Positions 17,427 through 27,476 of a DNA stretch of 36,759 nucleotides are shown in pieces; within the stretch, counting starts at the first letter, position 1, and the number at the start of each line of letters is the position of its first letter. The position numbers and the translations under genes are program-made. Under the pieces are notes generated by a model. That model was not told the DNA's origin. It did no database searches and saw only the letters and a program-made list of their open reading frames with translations. This DNA is from Deltaproteobacteria bacterium (GTDB lineage Bacteria > Myxococcota_A > UBA9160 > SZUA-336): contig JAFDDB010000018.1 in NCBI GenBank assembly GCA_019311115.1, positions 1 through 36,759 of the forward strand. The letters run 5' to 3'.

Positions 17427-18957
17427 CGCTGCGGCGCCCTTCCAGCAGGTGCTTCTGGACCTTGCCCGAGGCCGTGCGCGGAAGCTCGTCCACCACGACG
17501 ACCTCGCGCGGGCGCTTGAACCCGGCGAGCCGGCCCCGCGTCCAGTCGAGCAGGGCGTCCACGTCGAGAGCCTGCGCCGGGTCGGCCGGGCCGGTTCGTC
17601 CGCCGTGCGCCGCCACCACGTAGGCGCGTCCGACCTCGCCCCACTCGGGGTCGGCGATGCCGACGACCGCAGCTTCCGCGACATCTGGGTGTTCCTCCAG
17701 GACACGCTCGACCTCCGCGGGGTACACGTTCTCCCCTCCGCTGATGTACATCTCCTTGAGCCGGCCCACCAGAGTCACGAAGCCGTCAGCGTCCCGGACG
17801 CCCAGGTCTCCGGTCCGGTGCCACTCGCCGATCCGCGCCGCTCGCGTCGCCTCGGGCTGGCGCCAGTAGCCGAGCATGCAGATCGGTCCGCGGACCAGCA
17901 CTTCGCCGCTCACGCCCGCGGCGACCTCTCGGCCCTCGGCGTCGCCGATGCGCACCTCGCCGTGTTCGACCGGCCGGCCGACCGAGCCCGCCTTGGAGAG
18001 CGCGTGCTCGGGATCGACACAGCACAGGATCGACGTCTCGGTCTGGCCGTAGCCCTGCAGGACGGGCACGCCGATCTCGGCGTAGGCGCGGATGGTGTCG
18101 GCGTCGAGCGGAGCGCCGGCGCTGAAGGCGAAGCGCAGCGACTCGAAGCAGGCGGGCTCGAGGCCCGCGCGGAGCATGCGCCGAAGCATGACCGGCACTC
18201 CACCGAGCAGCGTCGCTCGCTCGCGCGCGAGGCTCTGCTGGAGGCCCAGCGGGTCGAAGCGGTCGACGAGTAGCACCGAGGCGCCCGCGAAGAGGGCGGG
18301 CACCGACAGGATCTTCAGGCCGTAGGAGTGGAAGAGCGGGACCGGGGCCGCGACGATGTCGTCCTCACCGAGCCCGAAGTAGCGCTCCGCGTTCAGGCAG
18401 TTGAAGAGCGTCTTCCGGTGCGGGAGCACCGCGCCCTTCGGCCGGCCGGTCGTTCCGCTGGTGTACATCAGCACCTGGGGTGCTTCGCCGCCCGGCGCCA
18501 GCGGGGGCTCGCCGACGTCGTCCGCCTGCCCGCGAGACGCGGGGGGCAGCGCGTTCACCAGGTCGTCCCGCAGCAGCTCGGGAGTCTGCCCGCCCACCTC
18601 GATGTCGGACGCGCGGATCGCCAGCGTGGCCTCGGCGTCGAGCAGCTGCGCCGCGAGCTCCGGTGCCGCCAGCCGGGTGTTGAGCGGGATCAGGATCGCG
18701 CCGATCTTGGCGGCCGCGAAGTAGACCGCCAGGTACAGCGGCTCGCTGTGGAGCGCCAGGGCCAGGCGGTCGCCGGGCTTCACGCCGCGGCGCAGCAGCA
18801 GCTGGGCCACGCGGTTCGCCAGACCGTTCAGCTCTGCGTAGTCGACCCGCTCCCCGGTCGCGTCCACGATCAGCGCGGGACGCGACGGGTGGAGGCCGGC
18901 ACGCGCGGCGAGCCAGCTTCCGACGTTGACCGAGGGGCTGCGGTCCGGCTCCGGCAC
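17380..18957 (-). CDS. Acyl-CoA synthetase (AMP-forming), fatty acid/4-coumarate-CoA ligase type
   Basis: A 525-residue ANL-superfamily ligase that activates a carboxylic acid as acyl-AMP and transfers it to CoA. Motifs in order: YTSGTTGRPKGAV (phosphate loop), GYGQTE, HRTGDLG, GRLKEMYISGGENVYP (hinge and domain 2) and the catalytic C-terminal Lys in TASGKVQK. The frame is open far upstream, but the family N-terminus (VGSWLAARAGLHPSRPAL) sets the start at GTG 18957, which has CAGACT 7 nt upstream. After GKVQKHLLEG the protein runs on 18 residues (RRSADAARGDGAAPGDGV) in an overlap with the cytochrome signal sequence. Substrate chain length is not predictable. Confidence 0.92.
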   Translation of the reverse strand: MPEPDRSPSVNVGSWLAARAGLHPSRPALIVDATGERVDYAELNGLANRVAQLLLRRGVKPGDRLALALHSEPLYLAVYFAAAKIGAILIPLNTRLAAPELAAQLLDAEATLAIRASDIEVGGQTPELLRDDLVNALPPASRGQADDVGEPPLAPGGEAPQVLMYTSGTTGRPKGAVLPHRKTLFNCLNAERYFGLGEDDIVAAPVPLFHSYGLKILSVPALFAGASVLLVDRFDPLGLQQSLARERATLLGGVPVMLRRMLRAGLEPACFESLRFAFSAGAPLDADTIRAYAEIGVPVLQGYGQTETSILCCVDPEHALSKAGSVGRPVEHGEVRIGDAEGREVAAGVSGEVLVRGPICMLGYWRQPEATRAARIGEWHRTGDLGVRDADGFVTLVGRLKEMYISGGENVYPAEVERVLEEHPDVAEAAVVGIADPEWGEVGRAYVVAAHGGRTGPADPAQALDVDALLDWTRGRLAGFKRPREVVVVDELPRTASGKVQKHLLEGRRSADAARGDGAAPGDGV

Positions 18958-19010
18958 GGCGCGCAGTCTGCCAGAATCCTGCGGGCCGGGGGGGGCGGGC
19001 GTTCTCGCGG

Positions 19011-21077
19011 TCAGCTCGACGGGTCGGTGGTGCCCGGCTCGAGGAACTTGGTGATCGCGTCCGCCATCTCGCGCGCCGACTGGAAGCGCTCCGACGGCTT
19101 CTTGCGGCAGACCTTCTGGATCACCCAGACCAGCGGCTCCGGGATGTCGGCCACCAGTTCGCGCGGGTCGGGAAGCTCGGCGTGGAGCTGCTTGTCGACC
19201 ACGTCCTTGCCGCCGAACGGACGCCGGCCCGCGACGATCTCGAACATGGAGATCCCGAGCGCGTAGAGGTCCGTCCGGCCGTCGACCTCGTGACCGAGGA
19301 TCTGCTCGGGCGGCATGTACTGCGGGGTGCCCTTGGCCTCGGTCTCGCCCTCGGATCCCGCCTCGAAGACCTTGCTGATGCCGAAGTCCATCAGCTTGGC
19401 GGTGCCGCGGCTCGAGACGATGATGTTGCCGGGCTTCACGTCCCGGTGGACGACCCCCTGCGTGTGCGCGTAGGCGAGCGCGTCGCAGATGTCGCGGGCG
19501 ATCTCGGCTACGCGGCGCGGAGAGAGCGGCTTGCGCTCGCCGTCCTGCTTCATCAGCTGGCGCGCCGTCTCGCCCTGCACGTACTCCATCACGATGCAGG
19601 GGCGCTGCGCGACCATCGCCACGTCGTAGACCTGGACCACGTTCGGGTGGTTCATGGCGGCGGCTGCGCGCGCCTCCTGGCGGAACATCCGCACGGCGGC
19701 GGGCTGCGACGCCAGGTCCTCCGGCAAGAACTTGATCGCGACGGGCCGCTCGAGTTCGCGGTCGTGGGCCAAGTGGACGACGCCCATGCCGCCACGGCCG
19801 ATCTCGCCGCGCAGCTCGTAGCGGTCGAAGTGTCCGAGCGCTCCGATGCTCGAGCCGCCCCATGCGCGCTCCTGCAGCCGCTCCAGGCGCTCCGCGGTGT
19901 CTCCCCACTCGGAGTCGAAGTCGTTCACCAGCTCGAGCAGGTTCAACGCGCGCAGGAACTCGCCCGCGCGCTCGTGGACGTCGGCCAGCACCAGCAGGAT
20001 GTCCAGGTCGTCCTTGGTCGCGGGCGGGTCGGCATTCAGCGACTCGAGCTTCTCCTGCGCGCGGTCCAGCAGGCCCTTCTCGAGGAAGATCCTGCCGAGC
20101 AGGAGAGTCGCGTTCCGACGCTGAGGCGAGGACTCGGGCACGCCCTGCAGTGTCTCCAGCGCTCGCTCGTAGGCGCCCAGCTCGTAGAACCCCTGGCCCG
20201 CGTCGAGCAGGTCGCCCTGGCGCAGCGCCATCTCGGATGCGCGCTCCACGTTGCCGGCGCGCTCGAAGCAGGCGCGGGCCTCGGCCAATGCGCCGCCGGC
20301 CTCGTACGCCGCGGCCGCCCGGTCGAAGACGCCCGCGCGCTCGTAGGCTTCGGCGGCTTTCAGGTGCTCGGGCACCTGCTCGTAGAGCATGCCTGCGCGC
20401 AGCCACTCGCCCGCGCCGACGAAGCAGCCGGCCGCGCGCCGCGCATCGCCAGCGCGCTCGAAGAGTTCGGCCGCGCGGCGCTGGGTGGCTTCGTCGTCGG
20501 TGTCCGCCGCGAGCAGCTCCTCCGCAGCCTGTGCCATCTTCTCGGCCCGCTCGTACAGGCGGGCGGCGCTGCGGTGCTCGCCGAGGACGGAGAGCTTGGC
20601 CGCCGCCTCCTCGAAGTCGCCGGCGCGCTCGTACAGTTCCGCGGCTTCGCGGTCGTTCCCGGCGTTGTCGAGGCAGCGCGCCGCGTCCTTCCAGTCACCG
20701 ACCGCCTGGTAGTAGTGCGCGGCCTCGGCCAGGCGCCCCATGCGCAGGAACAGTTCCGCGGCCTTGCGCGGCTGCTTCATCGACAGGTAGCAGAGGGCCA
20801 CCTTGTTGTCGTTTCCGCAGTTCAGGTACAGCGCCAGCGCCTGCTCGAACTCGCCGCGTCCCGAGCGCAGGTCGCCAGCCTGCTCGTACCGGTTCTCCGC
20901 GATCAGTTGCTGGATCTCGATCTCGCGGTCGTCGGCCTCCGCGCCGGAGCGGGCGCTGCCGCGGCGCCGGCTTCCGCTGAACAGGTGGGCGGCCAGCAGG
21001 ACGACGATGACCGCCTGGATCACCATGCTCGCATTCGAGGCCAGCCAGCCTGGCGCTTCCTGGATCAGCTCTGTCAC
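19011..21077 (-). CDS. Membrane-anchored Ser/Thr protein kinase with N-terminal helical repeats
   Basis: A 688-residue protein. The GTG at 21077 follows a GGCGGAG ribosome binding site; the in-frame ATG at 21179 adds 34 unlikely residues. Residues 17-32 form one membrane helix (VIQAVIVVLLAAHLF). About 70-330 are tandem helical repeats of roughly 20 residues of the form AAELYERAGDFEEAA, like TPR or IFT-type hairpins. The kinase domain (about 418-685) has the Gly loop (GEIGRGGMGVV), VAIKF with the ATP-binding Lys, HRDVKPGNI, DFGISK, GTPQYMPPEQ and DLYALGISMFE, so it should be active. The usual bacterial order, kinase first and repeats last, is reversed. It heads the minus-strand cluster, 53 bp before the synthetase. 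Confidence 0.92.
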   Translation of the reverse strand: MTELIQEAPGWLASNASMVIQAVIVVLLAAHLFSGSRRRGSARSGAEADDREIEIQQLIAENRYEQAGDLRSGRGEFEQALALYLNCGNDNKVALCYLSMKQPRKAAELFLRMGRLAEAAHYYQAVGDWKDAARCLDNAGNDREAAELYERAGDFEEAAAKLSVLGEHRSAARLYERAEKMAQAAEELLAADTDDEATQRRAAELFERAGDARRAAGCFVGAGEWLRAGMLYEQVPEHLKAAEAYERAGVFDRAAAAYEAGGALAEARACFERAGNVERASEMALRQGDLLDAGQGFYELGAYERALETLQGVPESSPQRRNATLLLGRIFLEKGLLDRAQEKLESLNADPPATKDDLDILLVLADVHERAGEFLRALNLLELVNDFDSEWGDTAERLERLQERAWGGSSIGALGHFDRYELRGEIGRGGMGVVHLAHDRELERPVAIKFLPEDLASQPAAVRMFRQEARAAAAMNHPNVVQVYDVAMVAQRPCIVMEYVQGETARQLMKQDGERKPLSPRRVAEIARDICDALAYAHTQGVVHRDVKPGNIIVSSRGTAKLMDFGISKVFEAGSEGETEAKGTPQYMPPEQILGHEVDGRTDLYALGISMFEIVAGRRPFGGKDVVDKQLHAELPDPRELVADIPEPLVWVIQKVCRKKPSERFQSAREMADAITKFLEPGTTDPSS

Positions 21078-21244
21078 CGTGCTCCGCCTTCGCTCGGCCC
21101 CGCTGCGAGTAGGCAACCGCGTCACACCCACGCGGTCACACCAGTGGTGCCTTAGGGCATCTTCGGCGTCTGGACTCACATCCCTGAGCCCCTCGCGGGC
21201 TCCGGGGCTCCGCGCGGCGGCTCACATCTCGTGCGCAGGGGGCC

Positions 21245-21250
21245 TATGCT
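21245..21250 (+). promoter_or_regulatory. -10-like element directly before tilS
   Basis: TATGCT matches the -10 consensus at 4/6 positions and ends 6 nt before the GTG at 21257, where no Shine-Dalgarno is visible. Transcription would start at the start codon, implying a leaderless tilS message. No clear -35. Confidence 0.35.
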
Positions 21251-21256
21251 GGGCGG

Positions 21257-22228
21257 GTGTCGGCCGCACGGTTCGAGATCTCCCGCTTCCTGCGTGGGCA
21301 GGGAGTCGCCCGCACGGCGCCTCTGCTCGTGGCGGTGTCGGGTGGGGCGGACTCGATGGCGCTGCTGACCGTGCTGGTCGCGCTCGGACAGAGGAGCGCC
21401 GCCGCCCACGTGAACCACGGGCTGCGCGGCGCGCAGTCCGACGCAGACGAGGCGCTGGTCGAGCGGCGGGCCGCAGAGCTGGGTGTGCCGTTCCACTCCG
21501 CCCGGGTAGACGCCGCCCGAGCCGATGGCCGCTCGCCGGAGGCCCGGGCGCGGAGGCTCCGCTACGCCGCGCTGGAGTCGATCCGGACGCGCGAGGGCTA
21601 CGCGCACGTCGCGACCGCGCACACGCTCGACGACCAGGCCGAGACCGTGCTGCTGCGCGCCATCCGTGGCACGGGACTCGAGGGGCTCGCGGGAATCGAG
21701 CCGCGCTCGGACGACGGGCGGCTGCTACGTCCGGCGCTCCGCCTGGAGCGCGAGGTCCTGCGCGCCGAGCTCGGAGGCGGTGCCTGGTGCGAGGATCCCG
21801 GCAACCTCGACCCGGCGGTGCCGCGGAGCCGCGTGCGCAACCAGGTCCTGCCCACGCTCGAGCAGATCCACCCCGGCGCGCGGCACCGCCTGGCCGGGCT
21901 GGCCGAGCGCGCGCGCGAGGCGAGGCGCGTGACCCGCGCCGAGGCGGAGCACCTGCTCGACGGCGCGCTTCGAAGCGACGCCGGTGGCTGGTGGCTCGAC
22001 GCCGGGCCGCTGCTGCAGAGCGCACCGGAGCTGCGACGGCGCGCGCTCGCGGACCTGCTGCGCCGGGCGGGCCTGGGCGAGCGCGTGACGGCCGACCACC
22101 TGAAGCGCGCCAGCGACTTCCTCGCCACCGCCGCCACCGGCAAGGCGCTTTCGCTGCCGGGCGACTGCGCGCTCCATCGCACCCGCCGCGGCTTCTGGCT
22201 GGGGCCGGCGGACGCGCGCCCGGAGTGA
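21257..22228 (+). CDS. tilS: tRNA(Ile)-lysidine synthase
   Basis: A 323-residue N-type ATP pyrophosphatase. TilS adds lysine to C34 of tRNA-Ile2 (anticodon CAT) so that it reads AUA instead of AUG. The P-loop is AVSGGADSMALL near residue 27. It is followed by HVNHGLRG, the ATAHTLDDQAETVLLRAIRGTG block, and WCEDPGNLD...VRNQVLPTLEQIHPG, all characteristic. The protein is shorter than the E. coli enzyme (about 430) and seems to lack its last domain, as is common in bacteria with compact TilS. It stands upstream of ftsH, the usual arrangement in this group and in Firmicutes, but a 281-bp gap separates them. Confidence 0.95.
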   Translation: MSAARFEISRFLRGQGVARTAPLLVAVSGGADSMALLTVLVALGQRSAAAHVNHGLRGAQSDADEALVERRAAELGVPFHSARVDAARADGRSPEARARRLRYAALESIRTREGYAHVATAHTLDDQAETVLLRAIRGTGLEGLAGIEPRSDDGRLLRPALRLEREVLRAELGGGAWCEDPGNLDPAVPRSRVRNQVLPTLEQIHPGARHRLAGLAERAREARRVTRAEAEHLLDGALRSDAGGWWLDAGPLLQSAPELRRRALADLLRRAGLGERVTADHLKRASDFLATAATGKALSLPGDCALHRTRRGFWLGPADARPE

Positions 22229-22401
22229 TCCCGTCGTAGGCGGGGCAGGCGGGAGGCGCGCGCCGAATGCGGGAGGCCGGCGCAGCGTCTTCGTTACCGG
22301 CGTCGCTTGCGCCACGTGTTCACGGCCGGCGGCATTGCCGCCTGCCGCCGATCTGGCCGATCTGCACGCTACGGACGTGCGGTGCGGGGGGCGGGGCGAC
22401 T

Positions 22402-22410
22402 TGGTAACAT
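22402..22410 (+). promoter_or_regulatory. Extended -10 promoter candidate of ftsH
   Basis: TGG followed by TAACAT (22405-22410) resembles an extended -10 element and would start transcription near 22417, where the leader hairpin begins. No convincing -35 is seen at 17 bp. Confidence 0.4.
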
Positions 22411-22415
22411 TCTCT

Positions 22416-22459
22416 GGAATCCCGGGCGCTTAGCCTCGGAGGCTCGACCCCGGAATTCC
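22416..22459 (+). other. Two-level stem-loop in the ftsH leader
   Basis: GGAATCCCGGG (22416-22426) pairs with CCCGGAATTCC (22449-22459) with one mismatch, enclosing a perfect inner hairpin AGCCT-CGG-AGGCT (22432-22444). It would lie at the very 5' end of the ftsH message if the extended -10 is used, 50 nt before the start codon. No T-run follows, so it is not an ordinary terminator; it could stabilise or regulate the mRNA. Confidence 0.5.
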
Positions 22460-22509
22460 CGCCGCACAACACCCGCGAACAACCCCGCGAATGACCCTGG
22501 GAGGGTCGG

Positions 22510-24426
<1,917 letters not shown>

Positions 24427-24507
24427 GCCGCATCCGGGTCCGGGCCGCCGCGAGGCGCCGGTCCCTCGTGGTCATCGGGGGTCTTGGAAATGGGGTGCGG
24501 CGCGCGC

Positions 24508-24525
24508 CCGCGGGATTCCGCGGGA
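24508..24525. repeat. Direct repeat CCGCGGGA x2 before cdaA
   Basis: CCGCGGGA occurs at 24508-24515 and again at 24518-24525, a 10-bp (one helical turn) period, 20 bp before the cdaA start. The same stretch can fold as CGCGG-GATT-CCGCG. Operator-like spacing, but such GC-only words can arise by chance in this genome. Confidence 0.3.
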
Positions 24526-24544
24526 GACGCCGCAGGAGTGAGGC

Positions 24545-25420
24545 GTGACCGAAGCGATCTTCGCGTGGATCACAGATCTGTGGCGGACGCTCTCGGGGAA
24601 CTTCCACGTCGTCGACCTGATCGACATCGTGCTGGTCGCCTTGGCCGTGTACTGGGTGTTGATCCTGCTGCGCGGCACGCGCGCCGCCCAGATGATGCTG
24701 GGACTGCTGATCCTGGTCTTCGCCTGGCTGCTGAGCGGCCAGCTCCAGCTCGCCACGCTCGGCTTCATCCTCGACAACTTCCTGCAGGGCCTGTTCATCA
24801 TCGTGGTCGTGGTGTTCCAGGCGGACATCCGCCGGGCCCTGACACGCGTCGGCCGCGGTCTGCTGACCCCCGCGGCGCGCCAGGAGGCCTTCGCGATCGA
24901 GGAGATCGTTCGTGCCTCGCAGGCGCTGGCGCAGCGGCGCGTCGGCGCCCTGATCGTGATCGAGCGCAACATCAGCCTCGAGGAGTACATGGAGCTCGGC
25001 ACCTCGATCGACGCCGACCTGACGCGTGACCTGCTGGTCGCGATCTTCCTGCCGTACTCGCCGCTCCACGACGGCGCGCTGGTGATCCGCCACAGCCGGG
25101 TCGCCGCGGCCGGCTGCATCCTGCCGATCGCCTTGCAGGGGCGGCTCGACGGCACGCTCGGCACGCGCCACCGCGCAGGGCTCGGCATCTCCGAGGAGAC
25201 GGACGCCGTGGCCATCGTCGTCTCGGAGGAGACGGGCCGCATCTCGCTGGTGGTGGGAAACCAGATCAGCGAGGACCTCGGGGCGGCCGAGCTTCGCCAG
25301 GAGCTGATCCGGCTGACCGGCCCGGGCGGGGAGCGGGACGACGCGCCGGGAGACGACCGCCTGCACGAGCCGGGCGAACTGCCCGCTCGAACGCCCGCAG
25401 GTACCGGGGGCGGGGCATGA
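24545..25420 (+). CDS. cdaA: Diadenylate cyclase, membrane-bound
   Basis: A 291-residue DAC-domain protein that joins two ATP into the second messenger c-di-AMP. Three N-terminal membrane helices (about 22-42, 48-66 and 75-92) precede a coiled segment and the catalytic domain with the DGA motif (LHDGALVI, D176-A178) and the RHR motif (GTRHRAGLGISEETDA, R208-R210). All key residues are intact. The last 35 residues are a charged, Gly/Pro-rich tail of no known role. The GTG start has GGAGTGAG upstream. Its end overlaps the ybbR start (ATGA), and ybbR and glmM follow, matching the known CdaA-CdaR-GlmM regulatory set. Confidence 0.96.
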   Translation: MTEAIFAWITDLWRTLSGNFHVVDLIDIVLVALAVYWVLILLRGTRAAQMMLGLLILVFAWLLSGQLQLATLGFILDNFLQGLFIIVVVVFQADIRRALTRVGRGLLTPAARQEAFAIEEIVRASQALAQRRVGALIVIERNISLEEYMELGTSIDADLTRDLLVAIFLPYSPLHDGALVIRHSRVAAAGCILPIALQGRLDGTLGTRHRAGLGISEETDAVAIVVSEETGRISLVVGNQISEDLGAAELRQELIRLTGPGGERDDAPGDDRLHEPGELPARTPAGTGGGA

Positions 25421-26106
25421 GGCCCGGCTTCGTCTTCAACAACCTGAGCCTGAAGCTCGCGTCGCTGCTGATCGCGGGCGTACTCTGGGCGGCCGCGCAG
25501 GGCTTCCAGTCGGTGGAGTCGAGTCTCGACCTGCCGATCGCCTTCGAGGACGCTCCAGATACCGTAGTGGTGGTGGGGCAGTCCGTGTCCGAGGTCAACC
25601 TGAAGCTGAAGGGCAGCCGGGCCGCGCTGCGCTCCGCCGAAGAGGAGTTGCAGAACTTCCCGATCTCGCTCGTGGGGCTCGAGCCCGGCACGCGGGAGTT
25701 CGTGATCGACGCCGAGACGCTGCGTCTGCCGCGGGGTGCCGAGGTGATCGCGCGCTCGCCCTCCAAGGTCGAGCTGCGGATCGAGCCGGTAATCCGCAAG
25801 CGCGTACGGGTGCGGGCCGACGTGGTCGGCGAGCCGCCCGAGGGCTACACGCTGGGCTCGGTGCAGGTGATCCCACGTGAGGTGATGCTCGAAGGTGCGC
25901 GCGGAAGTCTCCGCCGCATGCGCGAAGTCCCGACCCGCTCGGTCGACCTCTCGGAGCTGAGTGAGTCGACCCGCCGACCCGTTCCGCTGGTGCTCGACTC
26001 CGGCCACGTCTGGCGCGCCGACGCGCGTGGCGAGCCCGTCGAGGTCGAGATCCAGATCCAGTCGAACGAAGAGCCCCCCGCCGGACCGGGACAGGAACGA
26101 GGATGA
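25417..26106 (+). CDS. ybbR: YbbR-domain protein (CdaR-like regulator of CdaA)
   Basis: A 229-residue protein with an N-terminal membrane helix (about 10-27, LKLASLLIAGVLWAAAQGF), the rest facing outward as beta-rich YbbR domains: DLPIAFEDAPDTVVVVGQS...VNLKLKGSRAAL, then ISLVGLEPGTREFVIDAETLRLPRGAEVIARSPSKVELRIEP. In Firmicutes the homologue CdaR binds CdaA through the membrane and adjusts c-di-AMP output. The number of YbbR repeats here (two to three) is lower than in CdaR of Bacillus. Four-base overlaps with cdaA and glmM imply coupled translation. Confidence 0.9.
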   Translation: MRPGFVFNNLSLKLASLLIAGVLWAAAQGFQSVESSLDLPIAFEDAPDTVVVVGQSVSEVNLKLKGSRAALRSAEEELQNFPISLVGLEPGTREFVIDAETLRLPRGAEVIARSPSKVELRIEPVIRKRVRVRADVVGEPPEGYTLGSVQVIPREVMLEGARGSLRRMREVPTRSVDLSELSESTRRPVPLVLDSGHVWRADARGEPVEVEIQIQSNEEPPAGPGQERG

Positions 26107-27476
26107 GCGCGACCCGAAAGCTCTTCGGCACGGACGGGATCCGCGGCGAGGCCAACGTCTACCCGATGACGGGCGAGGTGATCTTCGAGGTCGGCCGCGC
26201 CCTGGCCATGGTGTTCCGACTCGGCCACGAGCGCGCGCGCCAGCGCGTGCTCATCGCCAAGGACACGCGCCTCTCGGGCTACATGCTCGAGGACGCGCTC
26301 GCCTCGGGGCTCTGCTCGATGGGCGTGGACGTGCTCCAGGTGGGGCCGATCCCGACTCCGGGCCTCGCCTTCCTGACCGTCGACATGCGCTGCGCGGCGG
26401 GGGCCATGATCTCCGCCTCGCACAATCCCTTTGCCGACAACGGGATCAAGCTCTTCTCTCGCGACGGTTTCAAGCTGCCGGACGAGGTCGAGGCCCGGAT
26501 CGAGAGCCTGATGCACTCGGACGAGCTGAACGCCCACCGGCCGGTCGGGAGCGAGATCGGGGCCGCCCGTCGGATCGACGACGCGACGGGACGTTACGTC
26601 GTCTTCCTCAAGAACACCTTCCCCAAGGAGCTGACGCTCGAGGGGCTTCGCATCGTGGTGGACTGCGCGAACGGGGCGGCCTACAAGGTGGCCCCGACCG
26701 TGCTCGAAGAGCTCGGCGCCGAGGTGATCGCCATCCACGCAGCGCCGAACGGTACGAACATCAACGACGGCTGTGGGGCGCTGTACCCGGAGCGGATCTC
26801 GGGTGCGGTCCTGTCGGCGGGGGCGGACCTCGGCATCGCCCTCGATGGCGACGCCGACCGGGTCGTGCTCTGCGACGAGCGCGGTGAGATCGTGGACGGC
26901 GACGCGGTGCTCGGCATCTGTGCGCTCGACATGCACGAGCGCGGCGTGCTCTCGCGGGACACCGTGGTGGCGACCGTCATGAGCAATCTCGGCCTCGAGG
27001 TCGCGCTCGAGCGGGCCGGCGTCAAGCTGCTGCGGGCGCAGGTCGGCGACCGCTACGTGGTCGAGTTGATGCGCCGCGAGCAGCTCAACCTGGGCGGCGA
27101 GCAGTCGGGACACATCGTGTTCCTGGACCACATCGCCACCGGAGATGGACTGCTGACTTCGCTGCAGGTGCTCGCCACGCTGCTGCGGCGCCGGTGCCGG
27201 CTTTCCGAACTCACGTGCGGCTTCGAGCGCTTTCCGCAGGTGCTCCACTCAATCCCCGTTTCCGAGCAGCCCCCCCTCGAGGAGATCGAACCGTTGCAGG
27301 ACATGATTGGGCGCGTCGAGGGTGAACTCGCGGGCAAGGGCCGCGTGCTGGTGCGCTACTCCGGCACCGAGCGGCTGGCCCGGGTGATGGTCGAGGGCGA
27401 GGACGCCGAGCGCATCGAGCGCGCGGCCGAGGAGATCTGCGGCGTGCTGCGCGCCGAGATCGGGGGCGACGCCTGA
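26103..27476 (+). CDS. glmM: Phosphoglucosamine mutase
   Basis: A 457-residue alpha-D-phosphohexomutase converting glucosamine-6-phosphate to glucosamine-1-phosphate for UDP-GlcNAc and peptidoglycan. It starts with the typical LFGTDGIRGEAN. The phosphoserine loop is ISASHNPFADNGIK with S106, the metal loop DGDADR, the sugar-binding GGEQSGHI, and the C-terminal phosphate loop VRYSGTE. All are intact and the length is standard. GlmM is known to bind and inhibit CdaA in several bacteria, which fits its place after cdaA and ybbR. Its stop overlaps the next start (TGATG). Confidence 0.97.
   Translation: MSATRKLFGTDGIRGEANVYPMTGEVIFEVGRALAMVFRLGHERARQRVLIAKDTRLSGYMLEDALASGLCSMGVDVLQVGPIPTPGLAFLTVDMRCAAGAMISASHNPFADNGIKLFSRDGFKLPDEVEARIESLMHSDELNAHRPVGSEIGAARRIDDATGRYVVFLKNTFPKELTLEGLRIVVDCANGAAYKVAPTVLEELGAEVIAIHAAPNGTNINDGCGALYPERISGAVLSAGADLGIALDGDADRVVLCDERGEIVDGDAVLGICALDMHERGVLSRDTVVATVMSNLGLEVALERAGVKLLRAQVGDRYVVELMRREQLNLGGEQSGHIVFLDHIATGDGLLTSLQVLATLLRRRCRLSELTCGFERFPQVLHSIPVSEQPPLEEIEPLQDMIGRVEGELAGKGRVLVRYSGTERLARVMVEGEDAERIERAAEEICGVLRAEIGGDA

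Noticed and set aside
19182-21155. 657-residue plus-strand frame opposite the kinase gene
   Set aside because: Antisense shadow of a clearly coding, motif-complete kinase.
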